Shown here one piece after another: positions 1-7,105 of a stretch of 20,197 nt of DNA. Each line of letters begins with the position of its first letter. Within the stretch, counting starts at the first letter, position 1. Both the position numbers and the translations under genes were made by a program. Source of the DNA: DATHVR01 sp035461175 (lineage in GTDB: Bacteria > Actinomycetota > Acidimicrobiia > Spongiisociales > ZC4RG35); the NCBI GenBank assembly GCA_035461175.1, contig DATHVR010000172.1:1-20197 (forward strand), in the 5' to 3' direction. Below the pieces are notes generated by a model. That model ran no database searches. It was not told the origin of the DNA and saw only the letters and a list, made by a program, of their open reading frames with translations.

Positions 1-470
1 GTTTCCTGGGGACCGATCCCTCCTACTCCCAGTACGACGAGGCGATCATCGAACAGCTCGATCTGCCCTTCCAGGTCGAGTTCTCGGGCTCAGAGCCGGC
101 CACGGTCGCCGAGCTCGACACCCGCTTCGCCAATGAAGAGCCGATCCTGATGTACTGGTGGACGCCGACCGCGGCGGTTGCCAAATACGACCTGGTCAAC
201 GTGCTCCTGCCCGAGTACAGCGACGAGTGCTACGAGGATCCGGCCACCATCGACTGCGACTACCCCGAGGACGTGCTGTTCAAAGCTGCCTCGGCCGAGT
301 TGGAGAGCAAGGACCCGGCGGTGTGGCAGTTCCTCAACAACTTCACCATCACCACCGACGACCAGCTCTCGATGCTGCCACCGGTAGAGATCGACGGCCG
401 CGATCCGGCCGACGTCGCTGCCGATTGGGTGGCAGAGAATGAAGACGTCTGGAGCGCCTGGCTTCCCTGA
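1..470 (+). CDS. Glycine betaine/choline ABC transporter substrate-binding protein, C-terminal part (partial)
   Basis: The reading frame is open from position 3 and enters from outside the window, so only the last ~155 residues are present. It ends at TGA 468-470. The family is the OpuAC/ProX periplasmic or lipid-anchored binding protein that captures quaternary-amine osmolytes and delivers them to an ABC permease. Visible marks are an early GTDPSYSQYDEAI stretch, then EEPILMYWWTPTAAVAKYDL, the typical tryptophan-rich region that in this family helps form the aromatic cage for trimethylammonium groups, followed by VNVLLPEYSDECY. Two cysteines (in DECY and TIDCDY) could form a disulfide in the exported domain. 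The C-terminus (WVAENEDVWSAWLP) fits the end of the mature domain. The exact ligand (betaine, choline or proline betaine) cannot be decided. ATPase and permease genes would be expected upstream, outside the window. Confidence 0.85.
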   Translation, partial: FLGTDPSYSQYDEAIIEQLDLPFQVEFSGSEPATVAELDTRFANEEPILMYWWTPTAAVAKYDLVNVLLPEYSDECYEDPATIDCDYPEDVLFKAASAELESKDPAVWQFLNNFTITTDDQLSMLPPVEIDGRDPADVAADWVAENEDVWSAWLP

Positions 471-519
471 GGGCGGCAGGTCGGAGGTCGGAGGTCTGCC
501 TGGCTGACCGCTTGTGTAG

Positions 520-560
520 TGGGTGGTGAGTTCTGGGTCTGACCCACGACCCACCACCCA
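520..560 (+). terminator. Long hairpin after the betaine-binding gene (possible terminator)
   Basis: TGGGTGGTG (520-528) pairs with CACCACCCA (552-560). Inside it, GT/AC and TGGGT/ACCCA close on a CTG loop. It lies 50 bp after the stop codon. There is no T-tract, so it could be a Rho-independent-like actinobacterial terminator or simply part of the repeat element that follows. Confidence 0.5.
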
Positions 561-610
561 GTACCCCATCGAAAGGTAGGGCAAAAACTGACGCGCTCTA
601 CCGCCTAGCT

Positions 611-784
611 TTGTCCCCCACGAAGTGGGGGAAGGTCCCTGCCGCCGGAGCTTGCGGAGGCGGAGGTAGGGGGCAAATGCGACAGATCCAAGGCGCGCCC
701 TGCCCGACCCCTCCGGGTTGCCCCCTACCCCGCTTCGCGGGGGCCCTTTCCCCAACTTCGTTGGGGGAAGGGTGGGGGAGGTCC
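611..784. repeat. Dispersed GC-rich intergenic repeat, copy A
   Basis: This stretch fills the convergent gap between the betaine-binding gene and the tetR gene (471-791). It matches a second stretch at about 17440-17605. Shared blocks include CTGCCGCCGGAGCTTGCGG followed by AGGCGG, a GGGGGCAA block, GCGCGC/T-CTGCCCGACCCC, and a GGGGGCCCCTT-type end. It contains several small hairpins: CCCCCAC-GAA-GTGGGGG at its left end, CCCCGC-TTC-GCGGGG, and CCCCAAC-TTC-GTTGGGG near its right end. No open frame looks coding. It resembles a non-autonomous intergenic repeat or a terminator-rich module. Confidence 0.65.
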
Positions 785-791
785 TACGTCG

Positions 792-1406
792 TCATGAAAC
801 TGGCTCCCCGAAGAGGAGCTCCAGGTAGTGGCGGAGGTGGGCCAGTTGGGCCCGCATTCGGGTGGGGTCGTCGAGGGCGCGCACCAGGAGGAAGCCGCCC
901 TCCATCACCGTGAAGACGTGGTCGGCCAGTGAGGGGAGATCGACGGGTGGGAAACCTGGTCGGGCGGCGGCTGCCTCCTCCAGTTTGGCCAGTAAGCGCT
1001 CCCGCCAGTGGAGGATCGAGCCCGCCACGATCTGAGCGGTCTCCTCGTCGCCGAGTTCGCTCTCATAGATGAAGGAGACGAACAGGCAGGCGGGTGGAGC
1101 CTCCAGCACCTCGTCCGCCACCTCCTCGAAAGCGCGCACGAACGCGATCAGTTGCCGGCCGGGGTCGTCTTCTTCCTGCTCGACGGCGGTCAGCGCCTCG
1201 TCGAGGGTACGAGCGTCCGCCTCGGAATAGCGCTCGACGAGGGCCCGACCCAGCGCCGCCTTGGAGGGAAAGTGATGGAAGAATGCGCCCTTGGAGGATC
1301 CGGCACTCGCCAGCACCGCGTCGACGGTGGTGGCAGAAAAGCCCTGGCGGAGAACCAGGTCGCGGGCTGAGTCGAGGATTCGATCGCGGGTGGTGACGGC
1401 CATCAT
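792..1406 (-). CDS. TetR/AcrR family transcriptional regulator
   Basis: This 204-residue protein has the standard TetR length. The N-terminal three-helix DNA-binding domain covers about residues 5-50, with the recognition helix-turn-helix around 26-47 (TTVDAVLASAGSSKGAFFHHF is the classic TetR signature). The C-terminal ligand-binding and dimerisation domain (about 55-195) is alanine- and leucine-rich and gives no clue to the ligand. Two adjacent start codons (MM) are possible. The gene is divergent from an alpha/beta hydrolase, and the 80-bp gap holds two palindromes that look like its operators, so it probably represses itself and the hydrolase. This is inferred from arrangement. The nature of the inducer is unknown; an electrophile or a hydrolase substrate is plausible. 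Confidence 0.92.
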   Translation of the reverse strand: MMAVTTRDRILDSARDLVLRQGFSATTVDAVLASAGSSKGAFFHHFPSKAALGRALVERYSEADARTLDEALTAVEQEEDDPGRQLIAFVRAFEEVADEVLEAPPACLFVSFIYESELGDEETAQIVAGSILHWRERLLAKLEEAAAARPGFPPVDLPSLADHVFTVMEGGFLLVRALDDPTRMRAQLAHLRHYLELLFGEPVS

Positions 1407-1424
1407 CCCAGTCTATCGCCTTGC

Positions 1425-1470
1425 AGACCGACTAGTTGGTCTGTGGGCTTTTAGACCAACTAGTCGGTTT
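1425..1470. promoter_or_regulatory. Paired TetR-type operator palindromes
   Basis: Site 1 (1425-1442) is AGACCGACTAGTTGGTCT, palindromic except for one symmetric pair. Site 2 (1453-1470) is AGACCAACTAGTCGGTTT, nearly the exact reverse complement of site 1. The sites start 28 bp apart and lie between the divergent tetR and hydrolase genes. This is the expected geometry for two TetR dimers controlling both promoters. The hydrolase ribosome site (GAGAGGA, 1475-1481) follows directly. Confidence 0.8.
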
Positions 1471-1486
1471 GTTGAGAGGAAAAGCC

Positions 1487-2326
1487 ATGACAACCACCAC
1501 TACCCGACCCCTCATCGATGGCCAGCTCGAGCTGGACGGGCGTCGCTACCACTACCTGACCGCCGGGGCGGGATCCCCGATGCTGGTTTTGCACGGGATC
1601 ATGGGGGTGGCCCACGAGTGGGACACACTCAGCACCGAAATGGCCCGCGACCACCGGGTCGTCGCTCTCGACCAGCGCGGCCACGGCGAGAGCGACTGGG
1701 CGGACACCTACACGGCCGACGCCATGGCAGACGACGCCATCGCCGTCATCGAGCGACTCGACCTGGCTCCCGTCCGGTTGATAGGCCACTCGATGGGGGG
1801 CATGGCGGGGATGCTGGTGGCGGCGCGGCGCCCAGTTCTGGTCGAGCGGCTGGTCCTGGTCGACATCGCTCCCGACAGTCTGCGGGAAGAACTGTCCGCG
1901 GGCCTGGTCGAGTGGCTGCAGATGCTCCATCATTCCAGCTACTCCACCGTCGCCGAGGCGGCGGCGGTGTGGGCGGAGGGCAACGCCCTCGCCCGCCTTT
2001 CGCTGCTCCGCCACTATGCCCGTCACAATCTGGTGCCGGGACCGGACGGGCGCCTGCGCTGGCGCTTCGACACCGCCCGGGTGGGAACCTTCGTCACCGA
2101 GGGTGTCACGTCGGCCGAGTTGTGGACGGCGGTGGACTCGATCCAGGCCCCCACCCTGCTGGTGCGAGGCGCCCACAGCTGGGCGGTCCAGCCCGAGGAC
2201 GCCCGGGTTCTGTTGTGGCGCCTGGCCGACGGGACCTATGCCGAGGTGGCCGACGGCGGCCACGACCTGGGGGTCGAACAGCCCGAGGCGGTGGCGGCGG
2301 CGGTCCGCAGCTTCCTGGCCGGTTGA
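1487..2326 (+). CDS. Alpha/beta hydrolase
   Basis: This 279-residue protein has the usual length for the fold. The start is ATG 1487, preceded by GAGAGGA at good spacing; an upstream in-frame start would run through the operators. Visible landmarks are the oxyanion-loop HG (residues 36-37, LHGIMG), the DQRGHGES motif (62-69), the nucleophile elbow GHSMGG with Ser102, and the catalytic His259 in GGHDLG. The acid residue is not obvious: the usual Asp position after strand 6 reads GAHSW, so the acid may come from the following QPED or from elsewhere in the cap. The substrate cannot be predicted (esterase, lactonase and C-C hydrolase are all possible). Divergence from tetR suggests inducible detoxification or catabolism. 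Confidence 0.9.
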   Translation: MTTTTTRPLIDGQLELDGRRYHYLTAGAGSPMLVLHGIMGVAHEWDTLSTEMARDHRVVALDQRGHGESDWADTYTADAMADDAIAVIERLDLAPVRLIGHSMGGMAGMLVAARRPVLVERLVLVDIAPDSLREELSAGLVEWLQMLHHSSYSTVAEAAAVWAEGNALARLSLLRHYARHNLVPGPDGRLRWRFDTARVGTFVTEGVTSAELWTAVDSIQAPTLLVRGAHSWAVQPEDARVLLWRLADGTYAEVADGGHDLGVEQPEAVAAAVRSFLAG

Positions 2327-2376
2327 CGGTCTCGACAACGCCTCCCCATCCACCCGCACTGCCGCCGGCCACCATT

Positions 2377-2382
2377 TAGTGT
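2377..2382 (+). promoter_or_regulatory. Candidate -10 element for a leaderless acyltransferase mRNA
   Basis: TAGTGT fits the actinobacterial -10 pattern TANNNT and ends 6 nt before the GTG start at 2389. That is the spacing expected if transcription begins at the start codon. An in-frame TAA at 2383-2385 rules out any upstream start. Confidence 0.4.
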
Positions 2383-2388
2383 TAAAGG

Positions 2389-3372
2389 GTGAGCGAAAGC
2401 GCCGCCCGCCGTCTCAAGTCGATTCCCGCCGTGGTCTTCGGATCGATCCTGGCCGTGGCACTGCTGCCCATACTGCTGGCGGCGGCGCTGGTGGTGGACC
2501 TGGTGCGCAAGGTGGCGCGCCGCACCCCGTTCATGGCCACCCGCCTGATCCTGTTCGGAACCGTCTACCTCCTGGCCGAGACGCTGGGGCTGGCGGCGGC
2601 GGCCTGGGTTTGGCTGACGTCGTGGACGGAGACCGCCCGCCGGCGGCGCACCTATGGCGTCCAGGCCCGCTGGGCCAAGACCCTGCTCGGCACCGTCTCG
2701 ACCCTGTTCGGGCTGCGCTTCACCGTCGATGGTGCCGGGACGGTGGCACCGGGCCCGATCTTCGTGCTCGCCCGCCACGCCTCGATCGTCGACAACCTCC
2801 TCCCCGCCCGTTACATCTCTCCGGCCGGAATCCGGCTTCGCTACGTCCTCAAACAGGAGCTGCTGGCCGATCCCGCCCTCGACGTGGTGGGCAATCGCCT
2901 CCCCAACGCCTTCATCGACCGCGAGTCTCCCTCCGCGCTGCAGCGGATCGCCGACCTGGCCCGCGGCATCGGCCCCGACGACGGTGTGCTGATCTATCCG
3001 GAAGGGACCCGATTCAGCCGTGCCAAGCTGGAGCGGTCGCGCAAGAGTCTGGAGCGACGCTCGCCCCGCCTGGCCGAACTGGCCCAGGGACTGCGTTCGG
3101 TCCTGCCCCCTCACCCGGGCGGGGTCCTCCCCCTGTTGGAGTCGGCCCGGGCCGACGTGATCATCCTCGCCCACCGGGGACTGGAGGGCTTCGCCCGGGT
3201 CAAGGACATCTGGCGAGGAGCGATGGTGGGTAAGTCGATCGATGTCCGGATGTGGCGGATCCCCTACGATCGAATACCGACGACACGCGAGGAGCGGACC
3301 GAATGGCTGTTCCGGGTATGGCACGAAATCGACGAATGGGCCAACGATCGGGGGATGGCTCTTGACCACTGA
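2389..3372 (+). CDS. PlsC-like 1-acyl-glycerol-3-phosphate acyltransferase family protein
   Basis: This 327-residue membrane acyltransferase belongs to the PlsC/LPLAT superfamily, which transfers an acyl chain to a lysophospholipid or similar acceptor. The N-terminus has two hydrophobic spans (about residues 12-36 and 50-77). The catalytic HX4D motif reads RHASIVD (His130, Asp135), and the phosphate-binding motif is YPEGTR (Glu205-Arg208), followed by the basic KLERSRKS stretch. KQELLADPALDVVGNRLPN between the motifs is typical of eukaryote-like LPLATs such as LCLAT1. The start is GTG 2389, forced by an upstream stop. It is followed 4-5 nt after its stop by a DUF1295 membrane enzyme, suggesting a two-gene lipid-related unit. 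Acceptor specificity is not readable. Confidence 0.85.
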   Translation: MSESAARRLKSIPAVVFGSILAVALLPILLAAALVVDLVRKVARRTPFMATRLILFGTVYLLAETLGLAAAAWVWLTSWTETARRRRTYGVQARWAKTLLGTVSTLFGLRFTVDGAGTVAPGPIFVLARHASIVDNLLPARYISPAGIRLRYVLKQELLADPALDVVGNRLPNAFIDRESPSALQRIADLARGIGPDDGVLIYPEGTRFSRAKLERSRKSLERRSPRLAELAQGLRSVLPPHPGGVLPLLESARADVIILAHRGLEGFARVKDIWRGAMVGKSIDVRMWRIPYDRIPTTREERTEWLFRVWHEIDEWANDRGMALDH

Positions 3373-3376
3373 CGTG

Positions 3377-4132
3377 ATGCTCGCGGCGGCCCTCACCGTC
3401 GTAGGCCTGATGCTGGTGACCTGGCTGCTTTCAGTCGGGTTGAAGGACGCCTCGATCGTCGACCTGGTCTGGGGGCTGGGGTTCGTCCTCGTGGCCTGGG
3501 CCACCTTCCTCACCATCGGCGACCCCGGTCCCCGCCGCTGGCTGCTGGTGGGGCTGACCTCGATCTGGGGGCTGCGTCTCTCCGGCTATCTCACGTGGCG
3601 CAACGTCGGAAAGGGCGAGGACTATCGCTATCAGGAGATGCGCAAGAAGGCGCCCGACATCTTCTGGATCAAGAGCCTGTTCACCGTCTTCCTCCTCCAG
3701 GGTGTGCTGATGTGGGTGGTGTCACTCCCGGTCCAGGCGGGCCAGGTCCCTGAGCCCTCGCTGGGGTGGCTGGACTGGGTCGGGGCGGCGGCCTGGGCGG
3801 TGGGGATCTTCTTCGAGGCGGTGGGCGACTCCCAGCTGGCTCGCTTCAAGGCCGACCCCGCCAACAAGGGGAAGGTGATGGACGGCGGCCTCTGGCGCTA
3901 CACCCGGCATCCCAACTATTTCGGTGACTTCATGGTGTGGTGGGGGCTGTACCTGATCTCCCTCTCGGCGGGAGCATGGTGGACCATGATCGGGCCGGCG
4001 CTCATGACGTTCCTGCTGTTGCGCGTCTCCGGAGTGGCCCTCCTCGAGAAGACCATCTCCTCGCGCCGCGAGGGCTACGAGGAGTACGTCCGCCGGACCA
4101 ACGCCTTCTTCCCCGGCCCCCCTAAGGACTGA
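3377..4132 (+). CDS. DUF1295 (steroid 5-alpha-reductase-like) integral membrane protein
   Basis: This protein has about 251 residues. The start is ATG 3377 (GTG 3374 is an alternative), just after the preceding stop at 3370-3372, so translation is probably coupled. It is highly hydrophobic, with several membrane spans beginning at about residues 2-22 and 28-45. The diagnostic C-terminal motif GLWRYTRHPNYFGDF is the NADPH-binding and catalytic signature shared by DUF1295, steroid 5-alpha-reductases and isoprenylcysteine methyltransferases. EGYEEYVRRTNAFFPGPPK near the end is also typical. In the family, members reduce or methylate lipid-like substrates; the reaction here is not known. Its coupling to an acyltransferase suggests membrane-lipid metabolism. 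Confidence 0.88.
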   Translation: MLAAALTVVGLMLVTWLLSVGLKDASIVDLVWGLGFVLVAWATFLTIGDPGPRRWLLVGLTSIWGLRLSGYLTWRNVGKGEDYRYQEMRKKAPDIFWIKSLFTVFLLQGVLMWVVSLPVQAGQVPEPSLGWLDWVGAAAWAVGIFFEAVGDSQLARFKADPANKGKVMDGGLWRYTRHPNYFGDFMVWWGLYLISLSAGAWWTMIGPALMTFLLLRVSGVALLEKTISSRREGYEEYVRRTNAFFPGPPKD

Positions 4133-4279
4133 CCACCTCGATCTCCGGGCGAGATCCGCCTGGGCGCCGGCTGAACCCCGACACGGGCGACTGCCGGCGA
4201 CGCACTCCTTCCGGCGATAGGGGCCGCACCGTTACAGGCCGATGAACGACGGGACGGTCTGGGCGAGCAGCCGTCGGGG

Positions 4280-4300
4280 TGTGGGGGCAGTAACCCCACA
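4280..4300. terminator. Short hairpin between convergent genes
   Basis: TGTGGGG (4280-4286) pairs with CCCCACA (4294-4300) around a 7-nt loop. It lies in the 180-bp gap between the converging DUF1295 and B12-regulator genes. There is no T-tract on either strand, so terminator function is only suggested by position. Confidence 0.35.
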
Positions 4301-4312
4301 AAATCACGACAT

Positions 4313-5158
4313 TCAGACCCAGACCGAAACGCTGACGTCGCGGCCGGCTTCGATCGCTTCGACGATGGTGCGAAGGTCGGCGGAGCGGTCGGCACCGAGG
4401 AGCCGGGCGTGGTCGTCGCCGGAGATGGCGCCACCCCCAACGATCACCGGGGCATCCGGGTCGAGGTGGCGGCGGGCGGCGGCGATCATGTCCGGACAAT
4501 CGTCGAGCACGGCCGGGTTGAACACGCCGATGCAGACCGCCTTGATGTCGTTGCGCTCGGCCAGGGCCCGCTCGAACTCCTCGATCGGTATGTCGACACT
4601 CAGGTCGGCCACGGCGTATCCCCCCTGACGTAGGGCATCACCGGCCATGGTCACGCCCAGCGAGTGCCGCTCCCCCGGCGGTCCCACCACGACGACCGTG
4701 CCGCGCCGTCGACCCCGGCGAGCGAAATGGGGTCCCATCCTTCCCAGGAGGCGCGACACCATGGCCGTGGCCTGATGCTCCTGGGCCACCCCGATCTCGC
4801 CCTCCTCCCACCGGCGTCCGATCGAGGCCAGGGCAGGGGCGATCACGTCGCAATACAGCCCGAGGGGTTCGGTTCCGGCGGTGAGGGCGCCCTCCAGCAC
4901 CTTCCAGGCTCCGCTCTGGTCGCCGTCGAGGAGGCGATTCTCGAAACGCTCGTGCCAGGGTGCCCCCTTGCGGGGGGAAGAGTCGGAAGAATCGGCCGCC
5001 AGCCGCTGTTGAAACAACTCGAGGTCCCCGGTGGAGACACGCCAGGTACCCCCGTTCTTGTGGGCGGGCAGCCGTCCCAGCCGCACATACCGATATGCGG
5101 TCATGTAGTGGACACTGAGATGGTCGGCGGCCTCGTGGAGCGTCAGAAAATCGCCCAT
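4313..5158 (-). CDS. CarH/LitR-like B12-dependent (photo)regulator with excisionase-type HTH
   Basis: This protein has 281 residues. Residues 1-50 form an excisionase/MerR-like winged helix (FLTLHEAADHLSVHYMTAYR, then a GTWRVSTGDLELF wing). Residues about 70-145 form a four-helix cobalamin-capping domain with Trp117-(9 residues)-Glu127-His128. This exactly matches the Wx9EH signature known from CarH photoreceptors, where it covers the upper face of adenosylcobalamin. Residues 153-265 form a Rossmann B12-binding domain with ExHxxG (Glu163, His165, Gly168; His165 is the predicted lower cobalt ligand) and a VGGGAISGD loop (240-248). The usual Ser of the SxL motif is not evident (IGVFNPAV). In CarH, dark tetramers bind operators and light breaks the Co-C bond; the same role here is inferred. 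It diverges from whiB across 44 bp, a likely target along with itself. Confidence 0.88.
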   Translation of the reverse strand: MGDFLTLHEAADHLSVHYMTAYRYVRLGRLPAHKNGGTWRVSTGDLELFQQRLAADSSDSSPRKGAPWHERFENRLLDGDQSGAWKVLEGALTAGTEPLGLYCDVIAPALASIGRRWEEGEIGVAQEHQATAMVSRLLGRMGPHFARRGRRRGTVVVVGPPGERHSLGVTMAGDALRQGGYAVADLSVDIPIEEFERALAERNDIKAVCIGVFNPAVLDDCPDMIAAARRHLDPDAPVIVGGGAISGDDHARLLGADRSADLRTIVEAIEAGRDVSVSVWV

Positions 5159-5163
5159 ATCGG

Positions 5164-5192
5164 TTGAATTTAACGCTAATTGGGCATATCGT
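5164..5192 (+). promoter_or_regulatory. Candidate whiB promoter in the B12-regulator/whiB divergent gap
   Basis: TTGAAT (5164-5169) and TATCGT (5187-5192) are separated by 17 bp, a plausible sigma-70-like promoter pointing to whiB. The direct repeat CATATCG occurs at 5156-5162 and again at 5185-5191. The second copy overlaps the -10 and the first overlaps the start codon of the divergent regulator, so both could be operator half-sites. The AT-rich core TTTAACGCTAATT stands out from the GC-rich surroundings. Confidence 0.4.
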
Positions 5193-5202
5193 GAAAGTAG
5201 AC

Positions 5203-5493
5203 ATGATGGAAACCCGACTACTAGAACTCGAGATCAGTACCGACTGGCGCGAGCGGGCCGCCTGCGCCGACTATCCCACCGATCTTTTCTTCCCCGCCGG
5301 CGAGACCGGACCGGCCGAAGTCCAGATCCGGCGGGCCAAGGAAGTCTGCGCCCGCTGCGAGGTCGCCGACGATTGCCTGCTCTACGCCCTCGAAGCCAAC
5401 CAGCGCGACGGGATCTGGGGCGGTCTCACCGCCGACGAGCGCAAACGCCTGCGCCGCCGCTGGCTGGCCGAGCGGAGGCGACGGACAGGATGA
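5203..5493 (+). CDS. WhiB-family iron-sulfur transcription factor
   Basis: This protein has 96 residues from ATG 5203, with GAAAG 5 nt upstream; GTG 5191 is an in-frame alternative. WhiB-like proteins are actinobacterial [4Fe-4S] regulators that act with the housekeeping sigma factor. The four cluster cysteines are Cys21, Cys49, Cys52 and Cys58 (CX2C, then CX5C), followed by the GIWGG turn (residues 70-74) and a basic C-terminal tail (KRLRRRWLAERRRR) for DNA contact. The assignment to the family is firm. Which WhiB subclass it belongs to is not clear; length and an acidic N-terminus would suit a WhiB1/WhiB2-like group. It lies divergent from a CarH-like regulator, which suggests light- or B12-linked control. 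Its TGA overlaps the next gene's ATG. Confidence 0.93.
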   Translation: MMETRLLELEISTDWRERAACADYPTDLFFPAGETGPAEVQIRRAKEVCARCEVADDCLLYALEANQRDGIWGGLTADERKRLRRRWLAERRRRTG

Positions 5494-6092
5494 GTCTCGC
5501 CGGGCCCGCCCCGGATCCACTCACCGTCCTTCATCATCAGCTCGTCCGGATGCGGTCGATGGACGCCATGTACCATCGCCGCTTCTTCAGTGATGTCCGC
5601 TACATCACCTTGGTGACGCTGGGGTTGTTCGTAGTCGCCTGGACGTTCAACGAAGCCCTGCTGCTGCTGGTCCCCTTCGTGGCCCTGATCGGCGCCTGCC
5701 AGACCGCCTTCGACGCCAGCTACCTCATCTTCTCCCGTCGCTACGCCGCCGCGTTGGAGCGCCGCATCAACGCCGTCGCCGGGGAAGAGCTGCTGGTGGG
5801 CCATCGGCTCGAGGACGCCTACCTGTTCTCGCTCGATCGCAACGGCGGCAGCGGGCTCACCTGGTTCGGGTTCATGACCGCCTTCTACACCCTGCTTGGA
5901 ATCGGGGCATATGCGGTGGGGCTGATCGGTGGGCTCGAGCATCTCGACGACGCGGTGGCGCCGCTCTATCTCGTCGGACTGCTCGGGCTGACCGGTTTTG
6001 CCCTCGCCGTGGGGGTGTGGTGGTTCGTGACCGGCCGGGGCGATCAGCGGCTGGCCGCCATCCTCGATCGCTGGTCGGAGGCGGACGGATAG
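5490..6092 (+). CDS. Small integral membrane protein of unknown function
   Basis: I do not recognise the family. The product has 200 residues, starting at ATG 5490, which overlaps the whiB stop (ATGA), so it is translationally coupled to whiB. Four hydrophobic spans are visible: about residues 37-53 and 55-72 as a hairpin, then 124-149 and 157-180. The cytoplasmic-looking N-terminus (HHQLVRMRSMDAMYHRRFF) and the loop after span 2 (FSRRYAAALERRINAV) are basic, so both ends probably face the cytoplasm. No catalytic motif is evident. The link to whiB is by overlap only; it may be a partner or just a co-transcribed envelope protein. Confidence 0.75.
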   Translation: MSLAGPAPDPLTVLHHQLVRMRSMDAMYHRRFFSDVRYITLVTLGLFVVAWTFNEALLLLVPFVALIGACQTAFDASYLIFSRRYAAALERRINAVAGEELLVGHRLEDAYLFSLDRNGGSGLTWFGFMTAFYTLLGIGAYAVGLIGGLEHLDDAVAPLYLVGLLGLTGFALAVGVWWFVTGRGDQRLAAILDRWSEADG

Positions 6093-6123
6093 GACCCGGG
6101 CCGCCGGGCTGCTCTAGCCTTCG

Positions 6124-7098
6124 GTGAGCATGATCGTCGACGCCGCCACCTACACGAACGGACATCGCCGGCCCGACTTCGACATGGCCGGCGCCTTCGA
6201 GCGTTCCCAGCCCGACGACACCTTCAGCTGGATCGGGCTGTTCGAGCCCACTCCCGACGAGTTCGAGGAAGTCCGCGAGGAGTTCCACCTCCACGAACTG
6301 GCGGTGGAGGACGCCATCTCGGCCCATCAGCGGCCCAAGCTGGAGATGTACGGCGAAACCCTCTTCGTCGTGCTCAAGCCCGCCCTCTACGACGACGCCA
6401 CCGAATCGGTGACGATGGGCGAGATCCTGATCTTCTTCTCGGATGATTTTGTCATCGCAGTGCGTCACGGCGACGCCAGTCAGCTGGCCCAGGTGCGCAA
6501 GCGTCTCGAGGCCGATCCGGAGGAGATGACCTACGGACCGGGGGCGGTGCTGCTCGAGGTGATCGACCAGGTGGTGGACGACTACGCCGACGTTCTCACC
6601 GGGCTCGAGGACGACGTTCGCCAGATCGAGGAGCAGGTGTTCTCGATCGGCGAGACCACCCCCACCGAGCGCATCTACCGCCTCAAGCGGGAGGTGATCG
6701 GGTTCCGTCAGGCCACCCAGCCCCTGCTCGAGCCGCTCGACCGGCTCGCCCGGGGTCGCTTCGCCGCCATCAACCCCGAACTTCGTCACTACTACCGGGA
6801 CGTCCACGACCACCTCACCCGGGTGGTGGACCGCGTCATGGCCGTCGACGACCTGCTGGCCTCGATCCTCAACGCCAACCTGACCCAGGTCTCGCTCCGC
6901 CAGAACGAGGACATGCGCAAGATCTCGGCCTGGGTGGCGATGGCGGCGGTGCCGACCATGCTGGCCGGCGTCTGGGGGATGAACTTCGATCACATGCCCG
7001 AGTTGGACGAGTGGTGGGGGTACCCCCTCGCCCTGGCCCTGATGGTGGTCGCGATCGGGGCGCTGTACCGGGTGTTCAAGCGCTCCGGTTGGCTCTGA
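6124..7098 (+). CDS. corA: CorA-family magnesium/divalent cation channel
   Basis: This protein has 324 residues from GTG 6124 (ATG 6130 is an alternative), a typical CorA length. The large acidic N-terminal cytoplasmic domain (about 1-230) precedes a long helix and two C-terminal membrane spans. The first span is around WVAMAAVPTMLAGVWGMNF, ending in the universal GMN selectivity signature (Gly285-Met286-Asn287). The FDHMPEL loop is typical of the family, and the second span runs through YPLALALMVVAIGAL to a basic tail (YRVFKRSGWL). FLEP-like PTPDEFEEVREEFHLHELAVEDA at the start and AHQRPKLEMYGE are also family hallmarks (quoted in pieces). In CorA, pentamers gate by binding Mg2+ between cytoplasmic domains. 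The next gene begins 7 nt downstream. Confidence 0.95.
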   Translation: MSMIVDAATYTNGHRRPDFDMAGAFERSQPDDTFSWIGLFEPTPDEFEEVREEFHLHELAVEDAISAHQRPKLEMYGETLFVVLKPALYDDATESVTMGEILIFFSDDFVIAVRHGDASQLAQVRKRLEADPEEMTYGPGAVLLEVIDQVVDDYADVLTGLEDDVRQIEEQVFSIGETTPTERIYRLKREVIGFRQATQPLLEPLDRLARGRFAAINPELRHYYRDVHDHLTRVVDRVMAVDDLLASILNANLTQVSLRQNEDMRKISAWVAMAAVPTMLAGVWGMNFDHMPELDEWWGYPLALALMVVAIGALYRVFKRSGWL

Positions 7099-7105
7099 GA
7101 CGCCG

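Noticed and set aside
4133..4312. Cobalamin riboswitch near the B12-binding regulator
   Set aside because: The gap is at the 3' ends of both flanking genes and I see no B12-box-like conserved core.
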